From positions 186,001 to 250,000 of the forward strand of contig JAUIMM010000568.1 of the NCBI GenBank assembly GCA_031769625.1: a stretch of DNA of 64,000 nucleotides. The letters run 5' to 3'. Source of the DNA: Taudactylus pleione. Its lineage: Eukaryota > Chordata > Amphibia > Anura > Myobatrachidae. Numbering within the stretch: position 1 is the first letter of the stretch; each line of letters starts with the position of its first letter. The position numbers and the translations under genes are program-made. This document shows positions 22,501-36,544 of the stretch, in pieces. The notes under the pieces are model-generated. The model was given only the letters and a program-made list of their open reading frames with translations. It was not told where the DNA came from and made no database searches.

Positions 22501-23900
22501 TAATGTCCCATTCCCCGCAGTCACCTCTCCAGTCATCACCCAGACACATCCCCTGGTGTTACTGTATAATGTCCCATTCCCAGCAGTCACCTCTCCAGTC
22601 ATCACCCAGACACATCCCCTGGTGTTACAGTATAATGTCCTATTCCCAGCTGTCACCTCTCCAGTCATCACCCAGACACATCCCAGGTGTCACTGTATAA
22701 TGTCCTATTCCCAGTAATCATCTCTCCAGTCATCACCCAGACACATCCCCCGGTATTACAGTATAATGTCCCCTTCCCAGCAGTCACCTGTCCAGTCATC
22801 ACCAAGACATATAACCTGGTGTTACTGTATAATGTCCCATTCCCAGCAGTCATCACCCAGACACATCCGCTGGTGTTACTGTATAATGTCCCTTTCCCAG
22901 TAATCATCTCTCCAGTCATCACCCAGACACATCCCCAGTGTTACTGTATAATGTCCCATTCCCAGCAGTTACCTCTCCAGTCATCACCCAGACACATCCC
23001 CTGGTGTTACTGTATAATGTCCCATTCCCAGCAGTCACCTCTCCAGTCATCACCCAGACACATCCCCTGGTGTTACTGTATAATGTCCCATTCCCAGCAG
23101 TCACCTCTCCAGTCATCACCCAGACACATCCCCTGGTGTTACTGTATAATGTCCCATTCCCAGTAATCATCTCTCCAGTCATCACCCACACACATCCCCT
23201 GGTGTTACTGTATAATGTCCCATCCCCAGCAGTCTCCTCCCCAGTCATCACCCAGATACATGCCCCGGTGTTACTGTATAATGTTCTAGTCACAGCAGTC
23301 ACCTCTCCAGTCATCACCCAGACACATTCCCTGGTGTTACTGTATAATGTCCTATTCCCAGCAGTCACCTGTCCAGTCATCACCCAGACACATCCCCTGG
23401 AATTACTGTATAATGTCCCATTCCCAGCAGTTACCTCTCCAGTCATCACCCAGACACATCCCCTGGTGTTACTGTATAATGTCCCATTCCCAGCAGTCTA
23501 CTCCCCAGTCATCACCCAGACACATCCCCTGGTGTTACTGTATAATGTCCCATTCCCACAGTCACCTCTCCAGTCATCACCCAGACACATCCCCTGGTAT
23601 TACTGTATAATGTCCAATTCCCAGTAATCATCTCTCCAGTCATCACCCAGACACATCCCCTGGTGTTAATGTATAATGTCCCATTCCCAGTAATTATGTC
23701 TCCAGTCATCACCCAGACACATCCCCTGGTGTTAATGTATAATGTCCAATTCCCAGCAGTCTCCTCCCCAGTCATCACCCAGACACATCCCCTGGTGTTA
23801 ATGTATAATGTCCCATTCCCAGTAATCATCTCTCCAGTCATCACCCAGACACATCCCCTGGTGTTACTGTATAATGTCCCATTCCCAGCAGTCTCCTCCC
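19590..23900. repeat. Higher-order tandem duplication of about 2.2 kb within the satellite
   Basis: Copy 1 (about 19590-21800) and copy 2 (about 21815-23900) carry the same ordered series of variant units. Matching landmarks: 19603/21828 (offset 2225), 20069/22294 (2225), 20706/22919 (2213, after loss of 12 bp when a 66-bp unit became a 54-bp unit), 21134/23347 (2213) and 21581/23663 (2082, copy 1 holding two extra units). Boundaries are approximate, read by eye. Confidence 0.85.
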
Positions 23901-26900
23901 CAGTCATCACCCAGACACATCCCTTGATGTTACTGTATAATGTCCCATTCCCAGCAGTCACCTCTCCATTCATCACCCAGACACATCCCCTGGTGTTACT
24001 GTATAATGACCCATTCCCAGCAGTTACCTCTCCAATCACCCAGACACATCCCCTGGAATTACTGTATAAAGTCCCATTCCCAGCAGTCACCTCTCCAGTC
24101 ATCACCCAGACACATACCCTGGTGTTACTGTATAATGTCCCCTTCCTAGCAGTAACCTCTCCAGTCATCACCAAGACATATCCCCTGGTGTTACTGTATA
24201 ATGTCCCATTCCCAACAGTCATCACCCAGACACATCCCCCGGTGTTACTGTATAATGTCTCATTCCAAGCAGTCATCTCTCCAGTTATCACCCAGATACA
24301 TCCCACGATGTTACTGTATAATGTCCTATTCCCAGCAGTCACCTCTCCAGTCATTACCAAGACACATCCCCCGGTGTTACTGTATAATGTCTCATTCCCA
24401 GCAGTCATCTCTCCAGTCATCACTCAGACACATCCCCTGGTGTTACTGTATAATGTACCTTTCCCAGCAGTTTCCGCCCCAGTCATCACCCAGAAACATC
24501 CCCTGGTGTTACTGTATAATGTCCTAATCCCAGCAGTCACCTCTCCAGTCATCACCCAGACACATCCCCCGGTGTTACTGTATAATGTCCCATTTCCAGC
24601 AGTCACCTCTCCAGTCATCACCCAGACACATCCCCTGGTGTTACTGTATAATGTCCTAATCCCAGCAGTCACCTCTCCAGTCATCATCAAGACATATCCC
24701 CTGGTGTTACTGTATAATGTCCCATTCCCAACAGTCATCACCCAGACAAATCCCCCGGTGTTACTGTATAATGTCTCATTCCAAGCAGTCATCTCTCCAG
24801 TTATCACCCAGATACATCCCCCGATGTTACTGTATAATGTCCTATTCCCAGCAGTCATCTCTCCAGTCTTCACCCATACACATCCCCTGGTGTTACTGTA
24901 TAATGTCCCCTTCCTAGCAGTAACCTCCCCAGTCATCACCCAGACACATCCCCCAGTGTTACTGTATAAAGTCCCATTCCCAGCAGTAACCTCCCCAGTC
25001 ATCACCCAGACACATCCCCTGGTATTACTGTATAATGTCCCATTCCCAGCAGTCACCTCTCCAGTCATCACCAAGACATATAACCTGGTGTTACTGTATA
25101 ATGTCCTATTCCCAGCAGTCACCTCTCCAGTCATCATCCAGACACATCCCAGGTGTCACTGTATAATGTCCTATTCCCAGTAATCATCTCTCCAGTCATC
25201 ACCCAGACACATCCCCTGGTGTTACTGTATAATGTCCCCTTCCCAGCAGTCTCCTCTCCGGTCATCACCCAGACACATCCCCCGGTATTACTGTTTAATG
25301 TCCCCTTCCTAGCAGTAACCTCTCCAGTCATCACCAAGACATATCCCCTGGTGTTACTGTATAATGTCCTAATCCCAGCAGTCACCTCTCCAGTCATCAC
25401 CAAGACATATCCCCTGGTGTTACTGTATAATGTCCCATTCATAACAGTCATCACCCAGATACATCCCCCGGTGTTACTGTATAATGTCTCATTCCAAGCA
25501 GTCATCTCTCCAGTCTTCACCCATACACATCCCCTGGTGTTACTGTATAATGTCCCCTTCCTAGCAGTAACCTAAAGAGTCATCACCCAGACACATCCCC
25601 CAGTGTTACTGTATAAAGTCCCATTCCCAGCAGTAACCTCCCCAGTCATCACCCAGACACATTCCCTGGTGTTACTGTATAATGTCCCATTCATAACAGT
25701 CATCACCCAGATACATCCCCCGGTGTTACTGTATAATGTCTCATTCCAAGCAGTCATCTCTCCAGTCTTCACCCATACACATCCCCTGGTGTTACTGTAT
25801 AATGTCCCCTTCCTAGCAGTAACCTAAAGAGTCATCACCCAGACACATCCCCTGGTGTTACTGTATAATGTCACATTCCCGGCAGTCTCCTCCCCAGTCA
25901 TCACCCAGAAACATCCCCTGGTGTTACTTTATAATGTCCTAATCCCAGCACTCACCTCTCCAGTCATCACTCAGACACATCCCCTGGTGTTACTGTATAA
26001 TGTCCCTATCCCAGCAGTTTCCGCCCCAGTCATCACCCAGAAACATCCCCTGGTGTTACTGTATAATTTCCTATTCCCAGCAGTCACCTCTCCAGTCATC
26101 ACCCAGACACATCCCCTGGTGTTACTGTATAATGTCCCATTCCCAGTAATCATCTCTCCAGTCATCACCCACACACATCCCCTGGTGTTACTGTATAATG
26201 TCCCATTCCCAGCAGTCTCCTCCCCAGTCATCACCCAGATACATGCCCCGGTGTTACTGTATAATGTTCTATTCACAGCAGTCACCTCTCCAGTCATCAC
26301 CCAGACACATTCCCTGGTGTTACTGTATAATGTCCTATTCCCAGCAGTCACCTGTCCAGTCATCACCCAGACACATCCCCTGGTGTTACTGTATAATGTC
26401 CCATTCCCAGCAGTCACCTCTCCAGTCATCACCCAGACACATCCCCCGGTGTTACTGTATAATGTCTCATTCCAAGCAGTCATCTATCCAGTTATCACCC
26501 AGATACATCCCCCGATGTTACTGTATAATGTCCCATTTCCAGCAGTCACCTCTCCAGTCATCACCCAGGACACATCCCCTGGTGTTACTGTATAATGTCC
26601 CGTTCCCATCAGTCACCTCTCCACTCATCACCCAGACACATCCCCTGGTGTTACTGTATAATGTCCCCTTCCTAGCAGTAACCTCCCCAGTCATTACCCA
26701 GACACATCCCCTGGTGTTACTGTATAATGTCCCATTCCCCACAGTCATCACCCAGACACATCACCCGGTGTTACTGTATAATGTCTCATTCCAAGCAGTC
26801 ATCTCTCCAGTTATCACCCAGATACATCCCCCGATGTTACTGTATAATGTCCTATTCCCAGCAGTCATCTCTCCAGTCTTCACCCATACACATCCCCTGG

Positions 26901-29900
26901 TGTTACTGTATAATGTCCCCTTCCTAGCAGTAACCTCCCCAGTCATCACCCAGACACATCCCCCAGTGTTACTGTATAAAGTCCCATTCCCAGCAGTCAC
27001 CTCTCCAGTCATCACCAAGACATATAACCTGGTGTTACTGTATAATGTCCTATTCCCAGCAGTCACCTCTCCAGTCATTACCCAGACACAACCCCCGGTG
27101 TTACTGTATAATGTCTCATTCCCAGCAGTCATCTCTCCAGTCATCACCCAGACACATCCCCTGGTATTACTGTATAATGTCTTATTCCCAGCAGTCACCT
27201 CTCCAGTCATCACCCAGACACATCCCCTGGTATTACTGTATAATGTCCCCTTCCTAGCACTCACTTCTCCAGTCATCACTGAGACACATCCCCTGGTGTT
27301 ACTGTATAATGTCCCTTTCCCAGCAGTTTCTGCCCCAGTTATCACCCAGAAACATCCCCTGGTGTTACTGTATAATGTCCTATTCCCAGCAGTCACCTCT
27401 CCAGTCATCACCCAGACACATCCCCTGGTGTTACTGTATAATGTCCCATTCCCAGAAATCATCTCTCCAGTCATCACCCACACACATCCCCTGGTGTTAC
27501 TGTATAATGTCCCATTCCCAGCAGTCTCCTCCCCAGTCATCACCCAGATACATGCCCCGGTGTTACTGTATAATGTCCCATTCCCAGCAGTCTCCTCCCC
27601 AGTCATCACCCAGACACATCCCCTGGTGTTACTGTATAAAGTCCCATTCCCAGCAGTCACCTCTCCAGTCATCACCCAGACACATCCCCTGGTGTTACTG
27701 TATAATGTCCCATTCCCAGCAGTCTCCTCCCCAGTCATCAACCAGACACATCCCCGGGTGTTACTGTATAATGTCCCATTCCCAGTAATCATCTCTCCAG
27801 TCATCACCCACACACATCCCCTGGTGTTACTGTATAATGTCCCATTCCCAACAGTCTCCTCCCCAGTCATCACCCAGATACATGCCCCGGTGTTACTGTA
27901 TAATGTCCTATTCCCAGCAGTCACCTGTCCAGTCATCACCCAGACACATCCCCTGGTGTTACTGTATAATGTCCCATTCCCAGCAGTCATCACCCAGACA
28001 CATCCCCTGGTGTTACTGTATAATGTCCCATTCCCACAGTCACCTCTCTAGTCATCACCCAGACACATCCCCTGGTGTTACTGTATAATGTCCAATTCCC
28101 AGTAATCATCTCTCCAGTCATCACCCAGATACATCCCCCCGATGTTACTGTATAATGTCCTATTCCCAGCAGTCATCTCTCCAGTCTTCACCCATACACA
28201 TCCCCTGGTGTTACTGTATAATGTCCCATTCCCACAGTCACCTCTCCAGTCATCACCCAGACACATCCCCTGGTGTTAATGTATAATGTCCAATTCCCAG
28301 TAATCATCTCTCCAGTCATCACCCAGACACATCCCCTGGTGTTACTGTATAATGTCCCATTCCCAGCAGTCACCTCTCCAGTTATCACCCAGACACATCC
28401 CCCGGTGTTACTGTATAATGTCCCATTTCCAGCAGTCACCTCTCCAGTCATCACCCAGACACATCCCCTGGTGTTACTGTATAATGTCCCATTCCCAGCA
28501 GTCACCTCTCCACTCATCACCCAGACACATCCCCTGGTGTTACTGTATAATGTCCCATTCCCCACAGTCACCTCTCCAGTCATCACCCAGATACATCCCC
28601 CCGATGTTACTGTATAATGTCCTATTCCCAGCAGTCACCTCTCCAGTCATCACCCAGACACATCCCCTGGTGTTACTGTATAATGTCCCCTTCCTAGCAG
28701 TACACTCTCCAGTCATCACCAAGACATATCCCCTGGTGTTACTGTATAATGTCCCATTCCCAACAGTCATCACCCAGACACATCCCCCGGTGTTACTGTA
28801 TAATGTCTCATTCCAAGCAGTCATCTCTCCAGTCATCACCAAGACATATAACCTGGTGTTACTGTATAATGTCCTATTCCCAGCAGTCACCTCTCCAGTC
28901 ATTACCCAGACACATCCCCCGGTGTTACTGTATGTCTCATTCCCAGCAGTCATCTCTCCAGTCATCACCCAGACACATCCCCTGGTGTTACTGTATAATG
29001 TCCCTTTCCCAGCAGTTTCCGCCCCAGTCATCACCCAGAAACATCCCCTGGTGTTACTGTATAATGTCCTATTCCCAGCAGTCACCTCTCCAGTCATCAC
29101 CCAGACACATCCCCTGGTGTTACTGTATAATGTCCCATTCCCAGTAATCATCTCTCCAGTCATCACCCACACACATCCCCTGGTGTTACTGTATAATGTC
29201 CCATTCCCAGCAGTCTCCTCCCCAGTCATCACCCAGATACATGCCCCGGTGTTACTGTATAATGTCCCATTCCCAGCAGTCTCCTCCCCAGTCATCACCC
29301 AGACACATCCCCTGGTGTTACTGTATAATGTCCCATTCCCAGCAGTCTCCTCCCCAGTCATCACCCAGACACATCCACTGGTGTTACTGTATAAAGTCCC
29401 ATTCCCAGCAGTCATCACCCAGACACATCCCCTGGTGTTACTGTATAATGTCCAATTCCCAGCAGTCACCTCTCCAGTCATCACCCAGACACATTCCCTG
29501 GTGTTACTGTATAATGTCCCATTCCCAGCAGTCTCCTCCCCAGTCATCACCCAGACACATCCCCTGGTGTTACTGTATAATGTCACATTCCCGGCAGTCT
29601 CCTCCCCAGTCATCACCCACACACATCCCCTGGTGTTACATTATAATGTCCCATTCCCAGCAGTCTCCTCCCCAGTCATCACCCAGATACATGCCCCGGT
29701 TTACTGTATAATGTTCTATTCCCAGCAGTCACCTCTCCAGTCATCACCCAGACACATTCCCTGGTGTTACTGTATAAAGTCCCATTCCCAGCAGTCATCA
29801 CCCAGACACATCCCCTGGTGTTACTGTATAATGTCCCATTCCCACAGACACCTCTCCAGTTATCACCCAGACAAATCCCCCGGTGTTAATGTATAATGTC

Positions 29901-31039
29901 CAATTCCCAGTAATCATATCTCCAGTCATCACCCAGACACATCCCCTGGTGTTACTGTATAATGTCCCATTCCCAGCAGTCACCTCTCCAGTCATCACCA
30001 AGACATATCCCCTGGTGTTACTGTATAATGTCCCATTCCCAACAGTCATCACCCAGACACATCCCCTGGTGTTACTGTATAATGTCCCATTCCCGGCAGT
30101 CTCCTCCCCAGTCATCACCCACACACATCCCCTGGTGTTGCTGTATAATGTCCTATTCCCAGCAGTCATCTCTCCAGTCTTCACCCATACACATCCCCTG
30201 GTGTTACTGTATAATGTCCCCTTCCTAGCAGTAACCTCCCCAGTCATCACCCAGATACATCCCCTTGTGTTACTGTATAATGTCCCATTCCCCGCAGTCA
30301 CCTCTCCAGTTATCACCCAGACACATCCCCCGGTGTTACTATATAATGTCCCATTTCCAGCAGTCACCTCTCCAGTCATCACCCAGACACATCCCCTGGT
30401 GTTACTGTATAATGTCCTAATCCCAGCAGTCACCTCTCCAGTCATCACCAAGACATATCCCCTGGTGTTACTGTATAATGTCCCATTCCCAACAGTCATC
30501 GCTCCAGTTATCACCCAGACACATCCGCCGGTGTTACTGTACAATGTCTCATTCCAAGCAGTCATCTCTCCAGTTATCACCCAGATACATCCCCCGATGT
30601 TACTGTATAATGTCCTATTCCCAGCAGTCATCTCTCCAGTCTTCACCCATACACATCCCCTGGTGTTACTGTATAATGTCCCCTTCCTAGCAGTAACCTC
30701 CCCAGTCATCACCCAGACACATCCCCCAGTGTTACTGTATAAAGTCCCATTCCCAGCAGTAACCTCCCCATTCATCACCCAGACACATCCCCTGGTATTA
30801 CTGTACAATGTCCCATTCCCAGCAGTCACCTCTCCAGTCATCACCAAGACATATAACCTGGTGTTACTGTATAATGTCCCCTTCATAGCACTCACCTCTC
30901 CAGTCATCACTCAGACACATCCCCTGGTGTTACAGTATAAAGTCCTATTCCCAGCAGTCACCTCTCCAGTCATCACCCAGACACATCCCAGGTGTCACTG
31001 TATAATGTCCTATTCCCAGTAATCATCTCTCCAGTCATC

Positions 31040-34000
31040 ACCCAGACACATCCCCTGGTGTTACTGTATAATGTCCCCTTCCCAGCAGTCTCCGCTCCGG
31101 TCATCACCCAGACACATCCCCTGGTATTACTGTATAATGTCCCCTTCCCAGCAGTCACCTGTCCAGTCATCACCCAGACACATCCCCTGGTGTTAATGTT
31201 TAATGTCCCCTTCCTAGCAGTAACCTCTCCAGTCATCACCAAGACATATCCGCTGGTGTTACTGTATAATGTCCTAATCCCAGCAGTCACCTCTCCAGTC
31301 ATCACCAAGACATATCCCCTGGTGTTACTGTATAAAGTCCCATTCCCAGCAGTCACCTCTCCAGTCATCACCCAGACACATCCCCTGGTGTTACTGTATA
31401 ATGTCCCATTCCCAGCAGTCACCACCCAGACACATCCCCCGGTGTTACTGTATAATGTCTCATTCCAAGCAGTCATCTCTCCAGTTATCACCCAGATACA
31501 TCCCCCGATGTTACTGTATAATGTCCTATTCCCAGCAGTCATCTCTACAGTCTTCACCCATACACATCGCCTGGTGTTACTGTATAAAGTCCCCTTCCTA
31601 GCAGTAACCTCCCCAGTCATCACCCAGACACATCCCCCAGTGTTACTGTATAAAGTCCCATTCCCAGCAGTAACCTCCCCAGTCATCACCCAGACACATT
31701 CCCTGGTGTTACAGTATAATGTCCTATTCCCACCAGTCACCTGTCCAGTCATCACCCAGACACATCCCCTGGTGTTACTGTATAATGTCCCATTCCCAGC
31801 AGTCATCACCCAGACACATCCCCTGGTGTTACTGTATAATGTCCCCTTCCCACAGTCACCTCTCCAGTCATCACCCAGACACATCCCCTGGTGTTAAAGT
31901 ATAATGTCCAATTACCAGTAATCATCTCTCCAGTCATTACCCAGACACATCCCCCGGTGTTACTGTATAATGTCTCATTCCCAGCAGTCACCTCTCCAGT
32001 CATCACCCAGACACATCCCCTGGTGTTACTGTATAATGTCCCATTCCCAGCAGTCACCACTCCAGTTATCACCCAGACACATCCCCCGGTGTTACTGTAT
32101 AATGTCCCATTTCCAGCAGTCACCTCTCCAGTCATCACCCAGGACACATCCCCTGGTGTTACTGTATAAAGTCCCATTCCCAGCAGTCTCCTCCCCAGTC
32201 ATCACCCAGACACATCCCCTGGTGTTACTGTATAATGTCCCATTCCCCACAGTCATCTCTCCAGTCTTCACCCATACACATCCCCTGGTGTTACTGTATA
32301 ATGTCCCCTTCCTAGCAGTAACCTCCCCAGTCATCACCCAGACACATCCCCCAGTGTTACTGTATAAAGTCCCATTCCCAGCAGTAACCTCCCCAGTCAT
32401 CACCCAGACATATAACCTGGTGTTACTGTATAATGTCCTATTCCCAGCAGTCACCTCTCCAGTCATTACCTAGACACATCCCCCGGTGTTACTGTATAAT
32501 GTCTCATTCCCAGCAGTCATCTCTCCAGTCATCACCCAGACACATCCCCTGGTATTACTGTATAATGTCCTATTCCCAGCCGTAACCTCTCCAGTCATCA
32601 CCCAGACACATCCCAGGTGTTACTGTACAATGTCACATTCCCAGCAGTCACTTCTGCAGTCATCACAAAGATACATCCCCCCGGTGTTACTGTATAATGT
32701 TCTATTCCCAGCAGTCACCTCTCCAGTCATCACCCAGACACATTCCCTGGTGTTACTGTATAATGTCCCATTCCCAGCAGTCTCCTCCCCAGTCATCACC
32801 CAGACACATCCCCTGGTGTTACTGTATAATGTCCAATTCCCAGTAATCATCTCTCCAGTCTTCTCCCAGACACATCCCCTGGTGTTACTGTATAATGTCC
32901 CCTTCCCAGCAGTCTCCGCTCCGGTCATCACCCAGACACATCCCCTGGTATTACTGTATAATGTCCCCTTCCCAGCAGTCACCTGTCCAGTCATCACCCA
33001 GACACATCCCCTGGTGTTAATGTTTAATGTCCCCTTCCTAGCAGTAACCTCTCCAGTCATCACCAAGACATATCCGCTGGTGTTACTGTATAATGTCCTA
33101 ATCCCAGCAGTCACCTCTCCAGTCATCACCAAGACATATCCCCTGGTGTTACTGTATAAAGTCCCATTCCCAGCAGTCACCTCTCCAGTCATCACCCAGA
33201 CACATCCCCTGGTGTTACTGTATAATGTCCCATTCCCAGCAGTCACCACTCCAGTTATCACCCAGACACATCCCCTGGTGTTACTGTATAATGTCCCATT
33301 CCCAGCAGTCATCACCCAGACACATCCCCCGGTGTTACTGTATAATGTCTCATTCCAAGCAGTCATCTCTCCAGTTATCACCCAGATACATCCCCCGATG
33401 TTACTGTATAATGTCCTATTCCCAGCAGTCATCTCTACAGTCTTCACCCATACACATCGCCTGGTGTTACTGTATAAAGTCCCCTTCCTAGCAGTAACCT
33501 CCCCAGTCATCACCCAGACACATCCCCCAGTGTTACTGTATAAAGTCCCATTCCCAGCAGTAACCTCCCCAGTCATCACCCAGACACATTCCCTGGTGTT
33601 ACAGTATAATGTCCTATTCCCACCAGTCACCTGTCCAGTCATCACCCAGACACATCCCCTGGTGTTACTGTATAATGTCCCATTCCCAGCAGTCATCACC
33701 CAGACACATCCCCTGGTGTTACTGTATAATGTCCCCTTCCCACAGTCACCTCTCCAGTCATCACCCAGACACATCCCCTGGTGTTAAAGTATAATGTCCA
33801 ATTACCAGTAATCATCTCTCCAGTCATTACCCAGACACATCCCCCGGTGTTACTGTATAATGTCTCATTCCCAGCAGTCACCTCTCCAGTCATCACCCAG
33901 ACACATCCCCTGGTGTTACTGTATAATGTCCCATTCCCAGCAGTCACCACTCCAGTTATCACCCAGACACATCCCCCGGTGTTACTGTATAATGTCCCAT

Positions 34001-34780
34001 TTCCAGCAGTCACCTCTCCAGTCATCACCCAGGACACATCCCCTGGTGTTACTGTATAAAGTCCCATTCCCAGCAGTCTCCTCCCCAGTCATCACCCAGA
34101 CACATCCCCTGGTGTTACTGTATAATGTCCCATTCCCCACAGTCATCTCTCCAGTCTTCACTCATACACATCCCCTGGTGTTACTGTATAATGTCCCCTT
34201 CCTAGCAGTAACCTCCCCAGTCATCACCCAGACACATCCCCCAGTGTTACTGTATAAAGTCCCATTCCCAGCAGTAACCTCCCCAGTCATCACCCAGACA
34301 TATAACCTGGTGTTACTGTATAATGTCCTATTCCCAGCAGTCACCTCTCCAGTCATTACCCAGACACATCCCCCGGTGTTACTGTATAATGTCTCATTCC
34401 CAGCAGTCATCTCTCCAGTCATCACCCAGACACATCCCCTGGTATTACTGTATAATGTCCTATTCCCAGCCGTCACCTCTCCAGTCATCACCCAGACACA
34501 TCCCAGGTGTTACTGTACAATGTCACATTCCCAGCAGTCACTTCTGCAGTCATCACAAAGATACATCCCCCCGGTGTTACTGTATAATGTTCTATTCCCA
34601 GCAGTCACCTCTCCAGTCATCACCCAGACACATTCCCTGGTGTTACTGTATAATGTCCCATTCCCAGCAGTCTCCTCCCCAGTCATCACCCAGACACATC
34701 CCCTGGTGTTACTGTATAATGTCCAATTCCCAGTAATCATCTCTCCAGTCTTCTCCCAGACACATCCCCTGGTGTTACTG
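31040..34780. repeat. Higher-order tandem duplication of about 1.85 kb within the satellite
   Basis: Copy 1 (about 31040-32880) and copy 2 (about 32880-34780) share unusual units in the same order: tctccgctccgg (31090/32914), ctacagtcttcaccc with catcgcctgg (about 31547/33437), attaccagtaatc (about 31912/33802) and acccaggacacatc (about 32137/34027). Offsets rise from 1824 to 1890 because copy 2 has one extra 66-bp unit. Very few base differences were seen. Confidence 0.85.
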
Positions 34781-36544
34781 TATAATGTCCCATTCCCAGC
34801 AGTCTCCTCTCCCGTCATCACCCAGACACATCCCCTGGTGTTACTGTATAATGTCCAATTCCCAGTAATCATCTCTCCAGTCTTCTCCCAGACACATCCC
34901 CTGGTGTTACTGTATAATGTCCCATTCCCAGCAGTCTCCTCTCCCGTCATCACCCAGACACATCCCCTGGTGTTACTGTATAATGTCCCATTCCCAGCCG
35001 TCATCTCTCCGGTCATCACCCAGACACATCCCCCGGTATTACTGTATAATGTCTCCTTCCCAGCAGTCACCTGTCCAGTCATCACCCAGACACATCCCCT
35101 GGTGTTACTGTATAATGTCCCCTTCCTAGCAGTAACCTCTCCAGTCATCACCCAGGCACATGCCCCAGTGTTACTGTATAATGTTCTATTCCCAGCAGTC
35201 ACCTCTCCAGTCATCACCCAGACACATTCCCTGGTGTTACAGTATAATGTCCTATTCCCAGCAGTCACATGTCCAGTCATCACCCAGACACATCCCCTGG
35301 TGTTACTGTATAATGTCCCATTCCCAGCAGTCATCACCCAGACACATCCCCTGGTGTTACTGTATAATGTCCCATTCCCACAGTCACCTCTCCAGTTATC
35401 ACCCAGACACATCCCCTGGTGTTAATGTATAATGTCCAATTACCAGTAATCATCTCTCCAGTCATCACCCAGACACATCCCCTGGTGTTACTGTATAATG
35501 TTCCCCTTCCTAGCAGTAACCTCCCCAGTCATCACCCAGATACATCCCCTGGTGTTACTGTATAATGTCCCATTCCCCGCAGTCACCTCTCCAGTCATCA
35601 CCCAGACACATCCCCTGGTGTTACTGTATAATGTCCCATTCCCAGCAGTCACCTCTCCAGTCATCACCCAGACACATCCCCTGGTGTTACTGTATAAAGT
35701 CCCATTCCCAACAGTCATCACCCAGACACATCCCCTGGTGTTACTGTATAATGTCCAATTCCCAGTAATCATCTCTCCAGTCATCTCCCAGACACATCCC
35801 CTGGTGTTACTGTATAATGTCCTATTCCCAGCAGTAACCTCCCCAGTCATCACCCAGACACATCCCCTGGTATTACTGTATAATGTCCCATTCCCAGCAG
35901 TCACCTCTCCAGTCATCACCAAGACATATAACCTGGTGTTACTGTATAATGTCTCATTCCCAGCAGTCATCTCTCCAGTCATCACCCAGACACATCCCCT
36001 GGTATTACTGTATAATGTCCTATTCCCAGCAGTCACCTCTCCAGTCATCACCCAGACACATCCCCTGGTGTTACTGTATAATGTCCTATTCCCAGCACTC
36101 ACCTCTCCAGTCATCACTCAGACACATCCCCTGGTGTTACTGTATAATGTCCCTTTCCCAGCAGTTACCGCCCCAGTCATCACCCAGAAACATCCCCTGG
36201 TGTTACTGTATAATGTCCTATTCCCAGCAGTCACCTCTCCAGTCATCACCAAGACATATCCCCTGGTGTTAATGTATAATGTCCCATTCCCAGTAATCAT
36301 CTCTCCAGTCATCACCCAGACACATCCCCTGGTGTTACTGTATAATGTCCCATTCCCAGCAGTCACCTCTCCAGTTATCACTCAGACACAGCCCCCGGTG
36401 TTACTGTATAATGTCCCATTTCCAGCAGTCACCTCTCCAGTCATCACCCAGACACATCCCTTGGTGTTACTGTATAATGTCCCATTCCCACAGTCACCTC
36501 TCCAGTCATCACCCAGACACATCCCCTGGTGTTACTGTATAATG

